Shown here: positions 36,301 through 48,686 of the stretch, one piece after another
How positions within the stretch are numbered: the first letter of the stretch is position 1
How the letters are laid out: every line of letters begins with the position of its first letter
Source of the DNA: Lunularia cruciata
Taxonomy: Eukaryota > Streptophyta > Marchantiopsida > Lunulariales > Lunulariaceae
DNA: 64,000 bases
Direction of reading: 5' to 3'
Assembly (NCBI GenBank): GCA_948567375.1
Contig: OX419757.1
Location: forward strand, 30,690,001 to 30,754,000
Notes under the pieces: model-generated
Told to the model about the DNA's origin: nothing
Databases searched by the model: none
The model's input: only the letters and a program-made list of their open reading frames with translations
Made by a program: the position numbers and the translations under genes

Positions 36301-38719
36301 AAATTTAAACATAAAAGAAGTGAGCTTTTTGGAGTTACATTTCTAAAGTATACTATTCCACTCAACTTAGATTTCTAACCCCAACGGTGCCATTGAATGC
36401 ACATTTGATTTGATGATGTGAATGGTTCAAGTGATGATGAGTCATAACGTGATCAATAGCCTTAACATGAAATCTGGACACCATTAAGAAATATCTGAGC
36501 AACTACCAATATAACTTTGACATCCAAGATTATCACTCCATTGTTTGAGCAAACTAGCTGTGGCATTGTAAATGTCATGATAAGTACCATGTTTATATAC
36601 ATCATTGTACATCATACATCCTTGTCAATATCATAGACTATAGAAGCACAAGTCATATACAAGTCATACATGAACTCTAAACTATCACACTCGGGCCCTA
36701 GTTGACGATGATCTTCCTCTAAATCTAGATAGCCATATACTCCAAGTATGTGATATCCTTGATGGCGGATAAAGATCAAGAAGCCGTGTGCTATCGATTG
36801 TCATTGTTGGTCGCTATTTACAATCTATATCACATAAAGAATGAACTAGTTATAGATCAAGTACATTAAGGACAAAACCATTGTCTTTGAGGAACCACAA
36901 TGAGTGGAAGAGTTAAACATGCCGTACGTTATTTTCTCAAATAACTATCACACACCAACATAGTAGTAGCTCCACCAAAAGAGCCATATAACATACAACG
37001 CAAGCTTGCACATACAACGGCCAATAGTGCCATCAATGTTGGGAGAGGTGGTATGGTGCACAATTGTGCACATGAGCCTTCCAAACAACACCATCACATT
37101 GCAGTACTTTGTCTTTCTCTCTTTGGAAACACATTGGGTACTTAGTTGTGATGTTTATGGATTAGAGGTTATATGTAGATATGACACAAATATCTTGATC
37201 CAAATTGTTTTTCCAATCAACAAAACCTTCTAATCTTGTTTCTAGTGTTCATTCTATTGGGTAGGGAAATAATGGGCAATCCAACCTATCATCATAACAT
37301 GCATTCTTGGTTTATTGGTCATCACTTCTATCCTTACCAAAGAGAAGTATACAACATGCCTTAAAGAAAAGAACCTAATTGAAATGCCAAAACACAAATC
37401 CAAGCCAATTGGGCATACAATCAAGCATCCAAGCATGGAGAAGATCCAAACACAAGAAATTTAGCAAAAACTCTCCATTATTTTGGTGTAAATGAGCTTC
37501 ATAACCTTTTTTCTATCCACAAGTTGAATTCAATATGTACTACAAGTTTTATCAATTTTAATTCCAAAATTTCATCCAATTTGCATTCCATGTAATGAAG
37601 TTTTGTGCCTTTTGATGAGGAAATCTTTATGAGACTTAAATGGGTGTAATTTTTTTCATATAGCTTTGATTCAAATGTTTTAGGATTCAACAGAAAACCT
37701 TTAAAATAAGTTTCCAACGATATAGAGCAAACCTCAATTTTACTACTAAAGATCACTTGACAAGATCTCAAACTTGGCCAAATTTTTGTGGTTTCAACTT
37801 TAATTTCAAAATCCCTAATTGAGGGTTTTATCCTGAATTTTTGCTTACTTTTACAAGATTTCTTGCTCAAAGGTACTCATAATCCTCACAACCAATCTAG
37901 AAAACTTCAATCATAGTCACAAAAATAGAAAATTTGACATTCAATCATGATTGGAGGTAAAAATGCTCCATTGAGCATAAGTATTTTCAATAGAGTTTGG
38001 TGCATTATCTTTCACTCTCTTTAAACTCAAAACCAACCAAAATTTATAAAAAAGTTGACCATGTGCTTCTGTAAAATTTTGTAAAATTTGATGGCTTAAT
38101 CCAATCCCAATCTTTAGATACTGATTCTTAAGCCAAGCTAACTTGTGAGCTTTATAGATCTAGATATGCTTTATCCAAGACCCTAAATTCTCTATTTGAG
38201 ACGTTTATATGAAACTTCTACACATCAAATTTTTAGACTTAACCATCAACAATATTGGAAATTTTCATAAGCTTATTCAAACTAGAACTTGAGAAGGAAC
38301 TAGAATCCCAAAAAGCTAATCATAATCTTCTCCTCAACAATTTGATTTCCAATGTTCTAATTTCAATTTATCAGATCAGATATAATATCAAATCATACAT
38401 AAAATTTCTTGAGCTCCATAAAATAAAAAATTTGTCTACTCTTTAAGCACTATAGCAGATAATGAAAAGGTACGATTTCACTCTTAAAATCCTCCTATTT
38501 GTTAATCTGGGTAGGAATTTGACCTCCCATGTTTCAAATGATTCTAACCCCCTCAAAAACTACTCAAATCCCTTGGTTTTTGTCTCTTACCCATATCTTA
38601 TTAGCTTTTTCCTCCAACCATAGTCTTTTCTTCTCAAATGACCTTCCTTAACACTTCCAATCCTTGAAGAATCTCTAGACTTTCACTACTGAGACTCAAA
38701 TGCTTGCAATATTATCACT

Positions 38720-38927
38720 TAGCTTTTCCTCTTTTTTGACAAATGGACCCCATAACTCCACTTTGAAGCTCTTGAATGAGGTTAAGTCCTTAGCTTTTTC
38801 TCATTAATAAATGGACCTAAAATTTCACCTTGAAGATTTTGAATGAGATTAAATCCTTCACTTTTTTTCTTTTTGATAAATGGACCCCACAACTCTACCT
38901 TGAAGCTCTTCAATGAGATTAAGTCCT
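38720..38927. repeat. Tandem repeat, three units of 67-71 bp
   Basis: Units 38720-38790, 38791-38857 and 38858-38927 share AAATGGACC, CTTGAAG and a final AATGAG..TTAA..TCCT. They differ by scattered substitutions. Confidence 0.8.
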
Positions 38928-39089
38928 TCTCCTCTTATAAGAGCACATAAATTATCAAGTCCCATACCTACTCATGAGTAAGCACCAGAAGGGCAATAGG
39001 ATTTGGGTTCTCTGTCACCAATTTCATGAATGTTGCCCCAAAATATGCTACCATTTAGTTTCAAAAACAATCACAGTGTAGGGAAGAGT

Positions 39090-39165
39090 CTAATGAGATG
39101 AGGATTCAAGAATGAAAAATCAAGAGCCTGATGAGAAAAGGATTCAAGAGTGAAAAATCAAGAGC
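39090..39165. repeat. Direct duplication of about 38 bp
   Basis: GAGGATTCAAGAATGAAAAA and AAGGATTCAAGAGTGAAAAA occur side by side, each followed by TCAAGAG. Confidence 0.75.
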
Positions 39166-39753
39166 ACAAAACATCTCTTGCTCATATGCTTCCTCCAATG
39201 CTTTAGCACCCACATTTTGCTACAACTCTCAATCTCAATATCCTCCTCCTATTCAAGACTCCTAATCTATTAAAACACCCAATTTATCAAATCCCACAAC
39301 CTATATACATCAAAGCTCTCAAAGAGAACATTGTAATAATCCATGTGACCAATCACTTAAATGTACATAGATTGCTCACATAGTAATAGCTCAACCATGA
39401 GATTTGTCATATAATCTACTCCAACTTTATGGAGCTCAATAACACTAACTTGCTTTTTCATAATCTATGCAAACAAAAACATGACAATTTTCTTCCAACA
39501 TGAGGATTTTGGAAAGAAAAAACTTGGGCATTCTCAAGATAGTGTGACCTATAATCACATCAAGTGTTATTGGTGTAATCTATTGTAGATATACATAATC
39601 ACCTAGATGAAATCAATGGATCAAGGGTCTATAACCTCTTCTTCAGATAGTAGCATGGCGTAAGGTATCCCTATGTTGAGCAATTACTAAGTTCTCAAGG
39701 ACCATTGGCATCACTCTTCAAATGGTCTTTGCCCATTAAAAGTATGTGCTCAT

Positions 39754-41325
39754 TCATATGTCTAGATCATCCAAGTCCAAAACTACAATAGCATCATGAC
39801 AAATGGCTTCAAGTAAACCTAGATCTTGTCTATAAAGTAGAAAGTAAGGGGAGAAAGATTCTAAGAAGGCTTGTTTGCTAAACCGATAGTCCATGGCCAA
39901 CCAACACAATTGGAGATCCAAATCTCCTAAGTGGCCTCTCTTCAAATTGTACTTATGCAATCCTCTCTTCACTATATAAACCCCTCTCTCTGTTATGCCA
40001 TCTACCTCAAGGTGATCTTGGTAGTTAGTATGGTGATCAATCAAGGCCTTGTCACACAAGACCTGAAACTCTCCCAAGAACTCTTAGTCAATTAATGCAC
40101 CAAAAATGACAAAGAACCCAATCCAAGAACAAGTAAGTTGTCCCTTCAATTGGCTTGTCAAGGAGTGCCACCAACTCAATCCACTAGGAAAAATAATCCA
40201 CTATAACCAAAACATATTGATGATGTCTCACAATCAATGATAAAGGTCAAGCAAAGTCCAAACTCTAGTAGTAACCCCATGATAGGTAATGGATGTAACT
40301 ATGTCATAAGAGCATTAAATGATGCTCTAACTTGATCACAAACCACACATCTAGCAACAAACTTCTATACATTGGTATATAAACCATACCTCCCATAATG
40401 AATTAGAGTAAGTTATGTGAATTCCTTACTCCAAATTTCCTAGCTCCTCATGAGCATGACATATCAATTGGGATCTTTGAGATTGAATTGGTATTACTTG
40501 CACTCTAATATCTTCCCATTCACAAAGAAGGTGTCTACCTTCCAATCTAAACCATTTTTTTTGCTAAAGAACATTATCTTTATCCTTGGCACCAATTGTG
40601 CCACCCACAAAACTAGTGCAAAGACAATCCATCACTAACATATCATCATAACTGTCTTGCTTACCTTTACCAACATCTACACTCTCCAGATCTAAGACCT
40701 CAACAACTCCTCTTGTCAATATTGAGAGAGATATCATCAAAGCCTTTGAAAATATAGATAAAAAGTTAGATGCATGCCAATTTGGCACTATCTCTTTGTT
40801 TGTCTCCCCATGCCAACATGCCATGGTCTCATCCTACAAGATCAGATATGGATTTCTACTCAACCCATCTACATCATAGTTCACCGCTCCATATTTGTGA
40901 ATAACCATGAAATCATACTCCTATAAAATTAGAGTCCAATGACGCATGCTTCATTGAAAACTTGTAGGAGTCCATCAACTACTTCAGTGATTGGTAATCA
41001 ATACTGAGAATGAAGGGTTACCAAATAGATAACATCAAGAATATACTACTATATACACTATTGCCAAGCACTCTCTTTCATATGAACTATACTTTGCTTC
41101 TATTGAATTGTTGGAATGACTAGCATAGGCCACCATAAACTCCTTACCTTCATCATTTTGTTAGGTGAGCATTACTCCAAGCCTCAAGATACTCCAATTA
41201 GTATGAACTTGTAATGATCACCCTCTGCTTGGTGTCTTGAGAATAAGAGCAGATGTCAACCTCTTCTTGAGCTCTATAAAAGCTCTCTCTTGCTCACCTC
41301 TCCAATGCCACTGACACATGGATTG
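39754..41325 (-). pseudogene. Ty3/gypsy element 4: RNase H and integrase remnant
   Basis: On the - strand 41325-40900 reads WHWRGEQERAFIELKKRLTS, then KEFMVAYASHSNN, YSSYERECLAIV and EYDFMVIHKYGAVNYDVDGL. That is the end of RT and the RNase H domain. Near 40300 CVVCDQVRASF is the integrase zinc region's second half. 39754-40077 reads ALIDHHTNYQDHLEVDGITE, KRGLHKYNLKRGHLGD and SFSPYFLLYRQD, the integrase core C-terminal part. Many stops are present. The N-terminal side is cut at about 41325 by a pyrimidine-rich repeat. It differs from the chromovirus families further right. Confidence 0.75.
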
Positions 41326-43550
41326 TTGGTCTCGAGAGTGCTCTAGGCACCTAGCTGCTTGTGCTTGGATTGCTCTACTTGTCAATGTTCCAAAGCTTCT
41401 TGTAGCCTGACGTTGTTCCTACTACTGTTTGGATGCCAGTCTCATTCTTGATGAAGCAACTTGTCTACAATAGCTCCTAATAGTAAGCTCTTCCTAAGGG
41501 CTTGCTCTGTTGAATTTTGTGGGTCAACGTTGATCTTCAGGGGTTGTTAGGGACTGTTCATGCTCTATTGTTATTTGGGGTTTTATTCTTTGGATATGGT
41601 GGGGTTTGTATTACAGGCCACAAGTTATTTGGCCAGATTCAAACCAGTGCCACCAGGCTCATGGTATGTTCAGTCTACAAGAACTGGACTGGAAACACCT
41701 AGGACAAAATTCCCTTTCACATGTCACTCCTTACAAAAAAGAAGTACTGAACTGATTTCAAAACACCAAGAATCATGAATGCTTACCAAAGATCAAGCGC
41801 CAAAATTGGCAGCTCCAATTGAGGAACCCATATAGCTTCAGGCCAAGGTAATGACATATTCTAAGTTCTCTGCAATTTTCTTGCTGGTCCTATCTTTCTC
41901 TCCTTTGAACCTTCACCTCCTTCTATTTGGATTCATAGTTGGCCGTTTCTTCTTGGTAATTGAAGTATTTTAGCTCTCCTTCTTCAATGTTTTTCTAACA
42001 CAGCAACCTTTGCCTATCTTGGACATCAAAGCGTCTTTCACTAAAGTCACTGTCAAAACCCTTCTATTCTCTCTTCCCTTTCTTCTCCTTTAATTCCCTT
42101 CCTTTGCCTTTTTCAATCCCTTGCTCCTTTTTCTCTCTCAATTCCTCCTCAAGTTTTCTCTCAAAAAAAACTCCTTGCTGCTCTTTTCAATTCTGAACCT
42201 TCTTCTATGTTATCATGAATTGCAAAAGAATACTGGAGTTCTGTACATGTCTCCTCTCTTGCACACTTGGTTCCTTGAAAGTCTCTTATTGACGAAGTCA
42301 AAGGTTGGCCTATCTAGATGCAAAGAAAAGAAAAGAAAGAAATCAAAACCAAAATAAGACTGCTTAGAAGACCAAACTTATGACACCAAGGCTTAGAGGC
42401 TGCCTTTGCAAGCCTCTACAGATCACTTATCTTGCACAAAGAAGAGAAAAAACTTTGATACTTGACATTGATCTCCTTTGGCAGCCACATTTCCAGAAAA
42501 AAAACTGATTTGCTTTCAAAACGAGAGTGTACTATACTATAAACTGTTTATGGAGTTGCGATCATCTACAGGTCATTGACTCTTCCCAAAAAATGTTGTA
42601 GTACCTGGCAATTCATTCCTTGAGATAGAGGATCTTCCATCCGTTGCACCACAACATCTCTTTGTCATTTTCTATGATCTGTCTGGGACGAGGAGCTACC
42701 CATTGTAAAACCTGAACAATCAACACCTTTGACACAAATATTCTCTCTCGTGCACGGCTAACTGCCATTCAGACCCTACTCATTCCCGATACCTTTTCCT
42801 GAGAAGGGATCACCAGGTAAACTTCTCTAGTCGTCAATGTCAATGCCGGATGCCCTATCTCGACATATTCTTGACTTGCAATATCTCACAATACCACCCA
42901 TCTGCCTCATCTCACACAAGCTTCAAGACCTGCATACAGATTGTCACCTCTTCAACTTTTGCACCTCCCTCTCCTTGATCATTCCCTTCTATATTTTCTC
43001 ATCTCTATGGCTTCTTTGATACCTCTTGATTTCCTGTCTTTGATCCTCCCTCTCCTGATTTCTTTTTGATTCCTCTCAAGAAAAAACATCCCTTCCTATT
43101 TTTGATCCCCCCTCCTGATTCCTTTTTGATTCCTTTCTCATCTTCAATTCTCACCCTCCTGATTTCTTTCACTACTGCAGTCTGGTTCATTTTCTCTCTC
43201 CTTGACTCTTCTCTGTCATCAAAACCCTTCAATCTTCCTTGCCTACCCCCCTCCAACTCCTTTGAGTATCTCCTTCTTGCCTGCCACTTTCCTCAATGGC
43301 ACTATTTTCCTCTTCAATCCTTGTCCCTCCCAACACATTTTGATTCTCTCTGTCTCTATCTTCTTCTTTAATCCTTGATTCTTCACTATTCCTGATTTTC
43401 TTCACATTGGCTGCTACATTGGGCCCTTGGGAGTAAGAAGATAATGCCTCCCTATCGCAAGAGTCCCCAACCTTAGAGCAAAAATCTCCCTCTTCTTTAA
43501 TTGCAAGCTCCATGCATCCTCTAGTTGCATCCCAAGTAGATCATGTTCAC
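41325..43550 (+). repeat. Pyrimidine-rich dispersed repeat, copy R2
   Basis: Its first 400 bp match the reverse complement of the right end of 59736-62473. Examples are TTGGTCTCGAGAGTGCTCTA against TTGGTCTTGAGAATGTGCTA, followed by GCACCTAGCTG/GCATCTGGCTG, and GGCCACAAGTTATTTGGCCAG near 41610. The following kilobase (42000-43500) is strongly pyrimidine-rich on this strand (CTCCTTTTTC, GATTCCTTTTTG units), mirroring the purine-rich body of the other copy. It interrupts gypsy 4. The right limit is uncertain and no protein domain is seen. Confidence 0.5.
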
Positions 43551-43615
43551 TTTGATGACCTCCAAGTAGACCACTCTCACTAGTAATCACTTGTTATGTC
43601 CCAAGAACATCATAT

Positions 43616-44362
43616 TGTAATACCAATAGCTAGACATATGATCTAGAGATGAAATTTGGTTTGGTAACATCAGGGAGGATGTTATAAATTATAGACTAAG
43701 TAGATTAGATAGGTGTATCACCAAAAGAGTACTTCTACTAATAGGCCAAAAATCAAAGCATGCTTGAAGACTTCAAAATCAATAGCTAGACATATGATCT
43801 AACAATAGATTTGGGTTGGTGACATTTGGACGGATGGTACATGTAATGGACAAAGTAGATCAGGTAGAGGTATCACCAAAGTAGCAGTTCTACTAATTGG
43901 GCAAAAACCAAAAGAGGCCTAAAAAATTCAAAGGCAATTTTGGAGGACTAAACGGATGAATTAGGCCTCAAAAATATGAACAATCTCCTCCCCCCTCAAT
44001 GGAGGAAAGGCTGGACTTCCCTCCCCTGGTTTGTCTCACCAAGAGCTTTCCAATGGTACCTCACCCATGTGATTTTGAGATTCCTACAAGAAGATTCTTT
44101 AGAAGATTCCCTCTGATCAAAGCCTATTTGACCAACCAGATGGGACAAGGATAGACATGTCACCCATCCAAGCAAGTAATCTAAGGGTAGAGCTCATTGA
44201 CAGGTCACTTATCCATGAACCTAATCCTATAGTAGAGCATCTTTGGAGGAGATCCTCTTTGGCTATATAATAAAGAGAAGGTGCTTCCTTGGAGCACCAA
44301 AGTTTGAGTGTGAAACTTGTGTTTTCTCTTCTATATTTCTCTACTATCCTCAAAATATTACA
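43616..44362 (+). repeat. 5' LTR of the outer chromovirus
   Basis: Starts TGTAATACCAATAGC and ends AATATTACA. It is the reverse complement of the LTRs at 44507 and 50379 over its whole length, but clearly more diverged than those two are from each other. A TATAATAAAGAG near 44265-44280 could be the promoter. Confidence 0.85.
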
Positions 44363-44506
44363 AAGGTATGAGAGCAAATGTTTCAATCCAAGAGAGTGGA
44401 TCACCCCTCTTGGAATAACATACGGTACTAAGACTTAGTAATTTTGGGGAGAAAAAATCACAGAGCAATTGATAGGTTAGGAGTGTTTTAGAGAGAGATG
44501 GGATGG

Positions 44507-45248
44507 TGTAATACTCTGAGGACAAGAGAAGAGAGAAAACACAGATTGCACACTCAAACATTCGATGCCCCAAGGGAGCACCTTTTCTTTATTATATAGA
44601 CAAAGAGGATCTCCTCCAAGGAAACTCCACCATAGGATTAGGGACACAGATAGGTGACATGTCAGCAAGCTCCACCCTTGGATTACTTACTTGGATGGGT
44701 GACCCGTCTGGTCTAGGTCCTATCTGGTTGGTCAAACGAGCTTTGACCGGAGGGAATCTTTTAGGGAATCTTCATGTAGGAATCTCAGAATCACATGAGT
44801 AAGGTACTGTTGGAAAGCTCTCGACAAGACAAACTAGGGGGGAGGGAAGGCCAGCCTTTCCTCTTTTGGGGGGGGAGGAATCTGCACATTTTTGAGGCCT
44901 AATTCATCCGTTTAGGCCTCCGATATTGCCTTCAAAGATTTCAGGCATATTTCGGTTCCTCCTCTATTAGTAGAAGTCCCCTTTTGGTGATACCTCTTTC
45001 TGATCTGTTTATTCTATCATGTGTAACATCCTTCCAGATGTTACCAAACCAATTCTCACCTTTAAATCATATGTCTAGCTATTGGTTCTAAGGTTCTCTA
45101 GTCTATTTCGGTTTTTGCCCTATTAGTAGAAGTACTCTTTTGGTGATACTTCTATCTGATCTATTTTGACCATCATGTATAACATCATTCTAGATGTTAC
45201 CAAACCAAATTTCACATCTAGATCATATGGCTAACCCTTGGTAGTACA
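44507..45248 (-). repeat. 3' LTR of the 6.6-kb chromovirus
   Basis: Terminal 8-bp inverted repeat TGTAATAC and, with one change, GTAGTACA. It contains an imperfect internal duplication of about 135 bp: two blocks each with CTATTAGTAGAAGT, TTTTGGTGATAC, TAACATC and AGATGTTACCAAACCAA. It ends next to the polypurine tract. Confidence 0.92.
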
Positions 45249-45264
45249 GACCTCCCTCCTTTTA
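45249..45264 (-). promoter_or_regulatory. Polypurine tract of the 6.6-kb chromovirus
   Basis: On the - strand AAAAGGAGGGAGGTC directly precedes the 3' LTR. It overlaps the pol stop codon TAA (45262-45264). It would prime plus-strand DNA synthesis. Confidence 0.85.
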
Positions 45265-47808
45265 AGACGCAACGTCCTCGTTGTGCAATTGTTGCTCAAA
45301 TGCTTGCACCAACACCGGTGCATGTGCCAAATTGGCAGCGGGTTCCCAGGTTGCTTCATAGAGGGGGTAACCTTTCCATTGTACTAGATATTCCACCCGC
45401 AGATGGCGAGTACCATGCATGCGCTTTTGGAGAATTCGCTCCACTTCATATTCCTCTATGCCATCAATGATTGTCGGACAAGGTCGAATGTCTTGTGTGG
45501 AAGTACCTTGGCCTGATCGGGGAGCATATCTGCGTAATAGGGAGACATGGAACACTGGATGGATCTTCATGTGTGGTGGTAGCTCAAGGTGATAGGCCAC
45601 AGCGCCGATGCGACGAAGAATCAAGAAAGGCCCAATAAAACGAGGTTTGAGCTTACGAGATCCAACTAATGTGAGGTTGGTTGTCGATAGCCACACTTGA
45701 TCCCCAACATTGAACTCCATGTGCCTATGGTGTGCATCAGCATACTGCTTTTGTTGATTTTGCGCAATCTGTAACATGTGCTTGGCGCTCTCCACACCTT
45801 GTTGGATTCTAGAAACAAATGTGTTGACTGCATCAACCTTGGTAGTCACTGGATGGATCTTCATCAAGCTAGAAGGAGTGAAGGGATGCTCACCATACAT
45901 GAAAAAGAACGGAGTGACCTGGGTGGAGGCATTCACTGAATTGTTGTAAGCAAATTCCACCAACGGTAGTAGGCTGTCCCACCTCTCGTGCTCTTCTAAG
46001 GTGAAACCGCGTAACATATCTTCAATTGTGCGATTAGCCCGCTCTATTTGGCCATCTGTTTGTGGACGGTAAGCTGTAGACATGGCCAACTTGGTTCTGA
46101 AGAAACCAAAGAGTGTTTGCCAAAACAAACTGGTGAATTGGGTGCCTCTATCGGTGATGAGTACTCTAGACAAGCCATGGTGAGCAAAGACTGCATCTAA
46201 GTATAGTTGAGCTAGTTGTAGAGCGGTCACCTCCTTGGTGGTAGGGCGTACATGAATCATTTTGCTGAGCCGGTCCACAAAGACCACAATGGAGTCAAAC
46301 CCTGAGGTGGTCTTGGGTAATTCACAGACGAGATCCATACTCACTTGTTCCCAACGTTGGGTAGGAGTGGGAAGAGGTTGAAGGAGCCCTGCAGGAGCTT
46401 GATTAGAAGCTTTGTTCTGTTGACAAAGTAGGCAGCTACGCACATAGTCCATCATGTCGTTGCTCATCTTGGGCCAATAGTAATGGCGCTTGACTGCCTC
46501 CAAGGTCTTATCCACTCCGACATGAGCTGCAATGGCCGAATCATGACATTCTGCTAGAATGGTGGTGCGTAATTCTGGGACATTTGGGATCCACAATCGG
46601 CCCTCCCGAAAGGTGAGTCCTTGGGTGCTGGTGACACCTTTGGACGATTGCGCTTCTACAATCTGTGGATCAGTTTTTGTAGCAGCTAGAATCTCTTGCC
46701 AGAATTCAGGGTTAATCTTAACCTCTGCCGCCAAGTTGTTGGCCATTGGCAAGCGGGTGAATGCATCTGCAAGTTGCTTCTTACCTTCCACGTAGGTGAT
46801 TGTCATGTTGAAGCATTGTTGCCACTCTGCCCACCGAATTTGGCGACGAGATAGATCCTTCTGCGTCTCAAGGTAGACTAGAGGTTTGTGGTCTGTCTCT
46901 ACTACAAATGCCTTCTTGCCCAGGTAGTGCTTCCAATGCTTGGTTGCTAGAACGATGGCCAGCTCTTCTTGTTCTGTGGTGTGGTAATTGCGCTCTGTCG
47001 GTAACAACTTTTGAGAGAAATATGCAATTGGATGCCATCCGTCATGCCACTCTTGTTGTAGGACTGCTCCTATTGCTACGCCTGATGCATCCATAGCCAA
47101 CTTGATTTGACGTTTTGGGTCATACCACTTCAAGATTGGTGCATGTAGCAAGGCGGCCTTCAATTCTTGAAAGGCCAACTCTTGTGCAGTTCCCCATGTC
47201 CACTTCTTCCCCTTGCCAAGTAGTGCTGTTAAAGGCTGTGCAACCTTAGAGAAGTCCTTGACAAATCTACGATAGAATCCTGTCAACCCCAAGAAGCTCT
47301 TAAGTTGAGTCTGATCTTCTAGGGCACTCCATTTTTGAATGACCTCTATTTTATCTATCAATACTTGAATGCCCTCTGCACATATTCTATGCGCTAAGTA
47401 GTCTACTTCAGACTTGCCAAACTCACACTTTGAGATTTTGGCGTACAACTGATTTTGTCTTAGAATCTGGAGGACCTCTCGTAGATGTTGTTTGTGTTTT
47501 TTCATCGTGCTACTATATACTAAGATATCATCCAAGAAGACGATAACAGACTTATCCAAGTATGGACGAAATATGTCATTCATTAGGCTCATGAAAGTGG
47601 CAGGCGCATTGGTGAGGCCAAAAGGCATCACAAGATACTCAAAGTGGCCATACCTGGTTCGAAAGGCAGTTTTGTACACATCCTTCTCTGCAATTTGGAT
47701 TTGATTGTAACCGCTCCGCAAGTCCAGTTTGGTGAAGTATCTCGCTCCATGGAGTTGATCAAACAGGTCATCCATGCGAGGTAAGGGGTATTTGTTCTTC
47801 ACTGTTTG
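45262..47808 (-). CDS. pol: Chromovirus pol, main open part: RT, RNase H, integrase, chromodomain (846 aa)
   Basis: This is the longest open frame in the window. From residue 1 ([16 protein letters not shown]) it covers the RT palm, with the catalytic VFLDDILVY at 88-96, then the RNase H region with [16 protein letters not shown]. The integrase zinc region has [10 protein letters not shown] and CLLCQQNK, followed by the DDE triad in [16 protein letters not shown] and [12 protein letters not shown]. The C-terminal chromodomain reads [11 protein letters not shown] then [16 protein letters not shown], with its aromatic cage residues present. Chromodomains guide integration to modified chromatin. 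The frame should join the upstream piece 47809-48591, but a TAG at 47809-47811 replaces what would be CAG (Gln) in LNQQTVKNKY. So it is not expressed as a full polyprotein unless the stop is read through. Confidence 0.92.
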   Translation of the reverse strand, partial: QTVKNKYPLPRMDDLFDQLHGARYFTKLDLRSGYNQIQIAEKDVYKTAFRTRYGHFEYLVMPFGLTNAPATFMSLMNDIFRPYLDKSVIVFLDDILVYSSTMKKHKQHLREVLQILRQNQLYAKISKCEFGKSEVDYLAHRICAEGIQVLIDKIEVIQKWSALEDQTQLKSFLGLTGFYRRFVKDFSKVAQPLTALLGKGKKWTWGTAQELAFQELKAALLHAPILKWYDPKRQIKLAMDASGVAIGAVLQQEWHDGWHPIAYFSQKLLPTERNYHTTEQEELAIVLATKHWKHYLGKKAFVVETDHKPLVYLETQKDLSRRQIRWAEWQQCFNMTITYVEGKKQLADAFTRLPMANNLAAEVKINPEFWQEILAATKTDPQIVEAQSSKGVTSTQGLTFREGRLWIPNVPELRTTILAECHDSAIAAHVGVDKTLEAVKRHYYWPKMSNDMMDYVRSCLLCQQNKASNQAPAGLLQPLPTPTQRWEQVSMDLVCELPKTTSGFDSIVVFVDRLSKMIHVRPTTKEVTALQLAQLYLDAVFAHHGLSRVLITDRGTQFTSLFWQTLFGFFRTKLAMSTAYRPQTDGQIERANRTIEDMLRGFTLEEHERWDSLLPLVEFAYNNSVNASTQVTPFFFMYGEHPFTPSSLMKIHPVTTKVDAVNTFVSRIQQGVESAKHMLQIAQNQQKQYADAHHRHMEFNVGDQVWLSTTNLTLVGSRKLKPRFIGPFLILRRIGAVAYHLELPPHMKIHPVFHVSLLRRYAPRSGQGTSTQDIRPCPTIIDGIEEYEVERILQKRMHGTRHLRVEYLVQWKGYPLYEATWEPAANLAHAPVLVQAFEQQLHNEDVAS

Positions 47809-48651
47809 CTAATTGAGACCCCGATAGTCAATGCACATGTGCATTGTACCATCCTTCTTCTTCACAAACAACACAGGGGCCCCATATGGTGATATGCTAG
47901 GTTGGATGAACCCTTTCTGTAGCATCTCCTCAATTTGAGTCTTACACTCCTCCAACTCATGAGGTGATAGGCGATATGGGGCCTTACAAGGAGGGGTCTT
48001 CCCCGGGAGTGTCTCTATTTTGTGATCTACTCGCCTTTTAGGTGGTAATCCTGAGGGTAGATCATCGAGAAAGACATCTTGAAACTCATCCACCACATCC
48101 TTCAATTTCTCAGGAATTTGTCCAGCAAGTTGTGCACTCTGGACTTCTCTTATTAGACCCAGAAAAGATCTATCGGTCTTACAGACAGTTGTCGTCCCTA
48201 CGACATATAGAGGCAGTTTCTGCTTGTGTGATTTTTCTTTAACCCCAATGATTGACCATTGGTGGGTTCTCACTACTTTCTTCCTCCAATCCACCATTGG
48301 GTTGTATTGCTCCATCCATGGCATGCCTAAAATTGCATCATAACGGGCTAACTGTATCACTTGCCACTCAATTGCTTCTTGATATTCTCCTACAGAGAGG
48401 GTTACCCGTCTAGGTAATGATTCAATCATCTCTGTTTGCCCATTTGGTAACTCTACTTCTTCACTTCCATCTCTCTCTAGATCCATTCCCAAGCTTATTG
48501 CAACAGAGTGAGACAAGAAATTCTCTGTTGCTCTCGGATCTATTAATACTCTCACTTGATTACCTTCTAGGATTCCATTCACGACAATCAATTGTGAGGT
48601 TGCCTTTCGGGATCTTTGTGCATTATTCTTCTTCCTTCCCTCGCTTCTTTA
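47809..48651 (-). pseudogene. pol: Chromovirus protease and N-terminal RT
   Basis: The frame reads [16 protein letters not shown] at the protease active site, where the sister copy has VRVLIDLGATKNFLS and the family norm is DSGAT; loss of Gly here should inactivate it. RT begins with [39 protein letters not shown] and [18 protein letters not shown]. It ends at the TAG at 47809. A further stop (48649-48651) lies upstream, where the sister copy has Trp. This frame is in -1 relation to gag. Confidence 0.85.
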
Positions 48652-48686
48652 CTTCCTTATTGAGACAATAAGGCCGCAAGGTACAT

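Larger units (their letters stand above)
36301..39753. other. Repeat-like noncoding DNA next to gypsy 4
   Basis: AT-rich sequence without recognisable coding regions. It may be the noncoding 3' part and LTR of the - strand gypsy pol at 39754-41325. I found no matching second LTR in the window. It holds two small tandem repeat blocks. Confidence 0.35.

Noticed and set aside
38720-38927. Regular repeats considered as a CRISPR-like array
   Set aside because: Units are 67-71 bp, adjacent without unique spacers, and in plant nuclear DNA. Simple tandem repeat.
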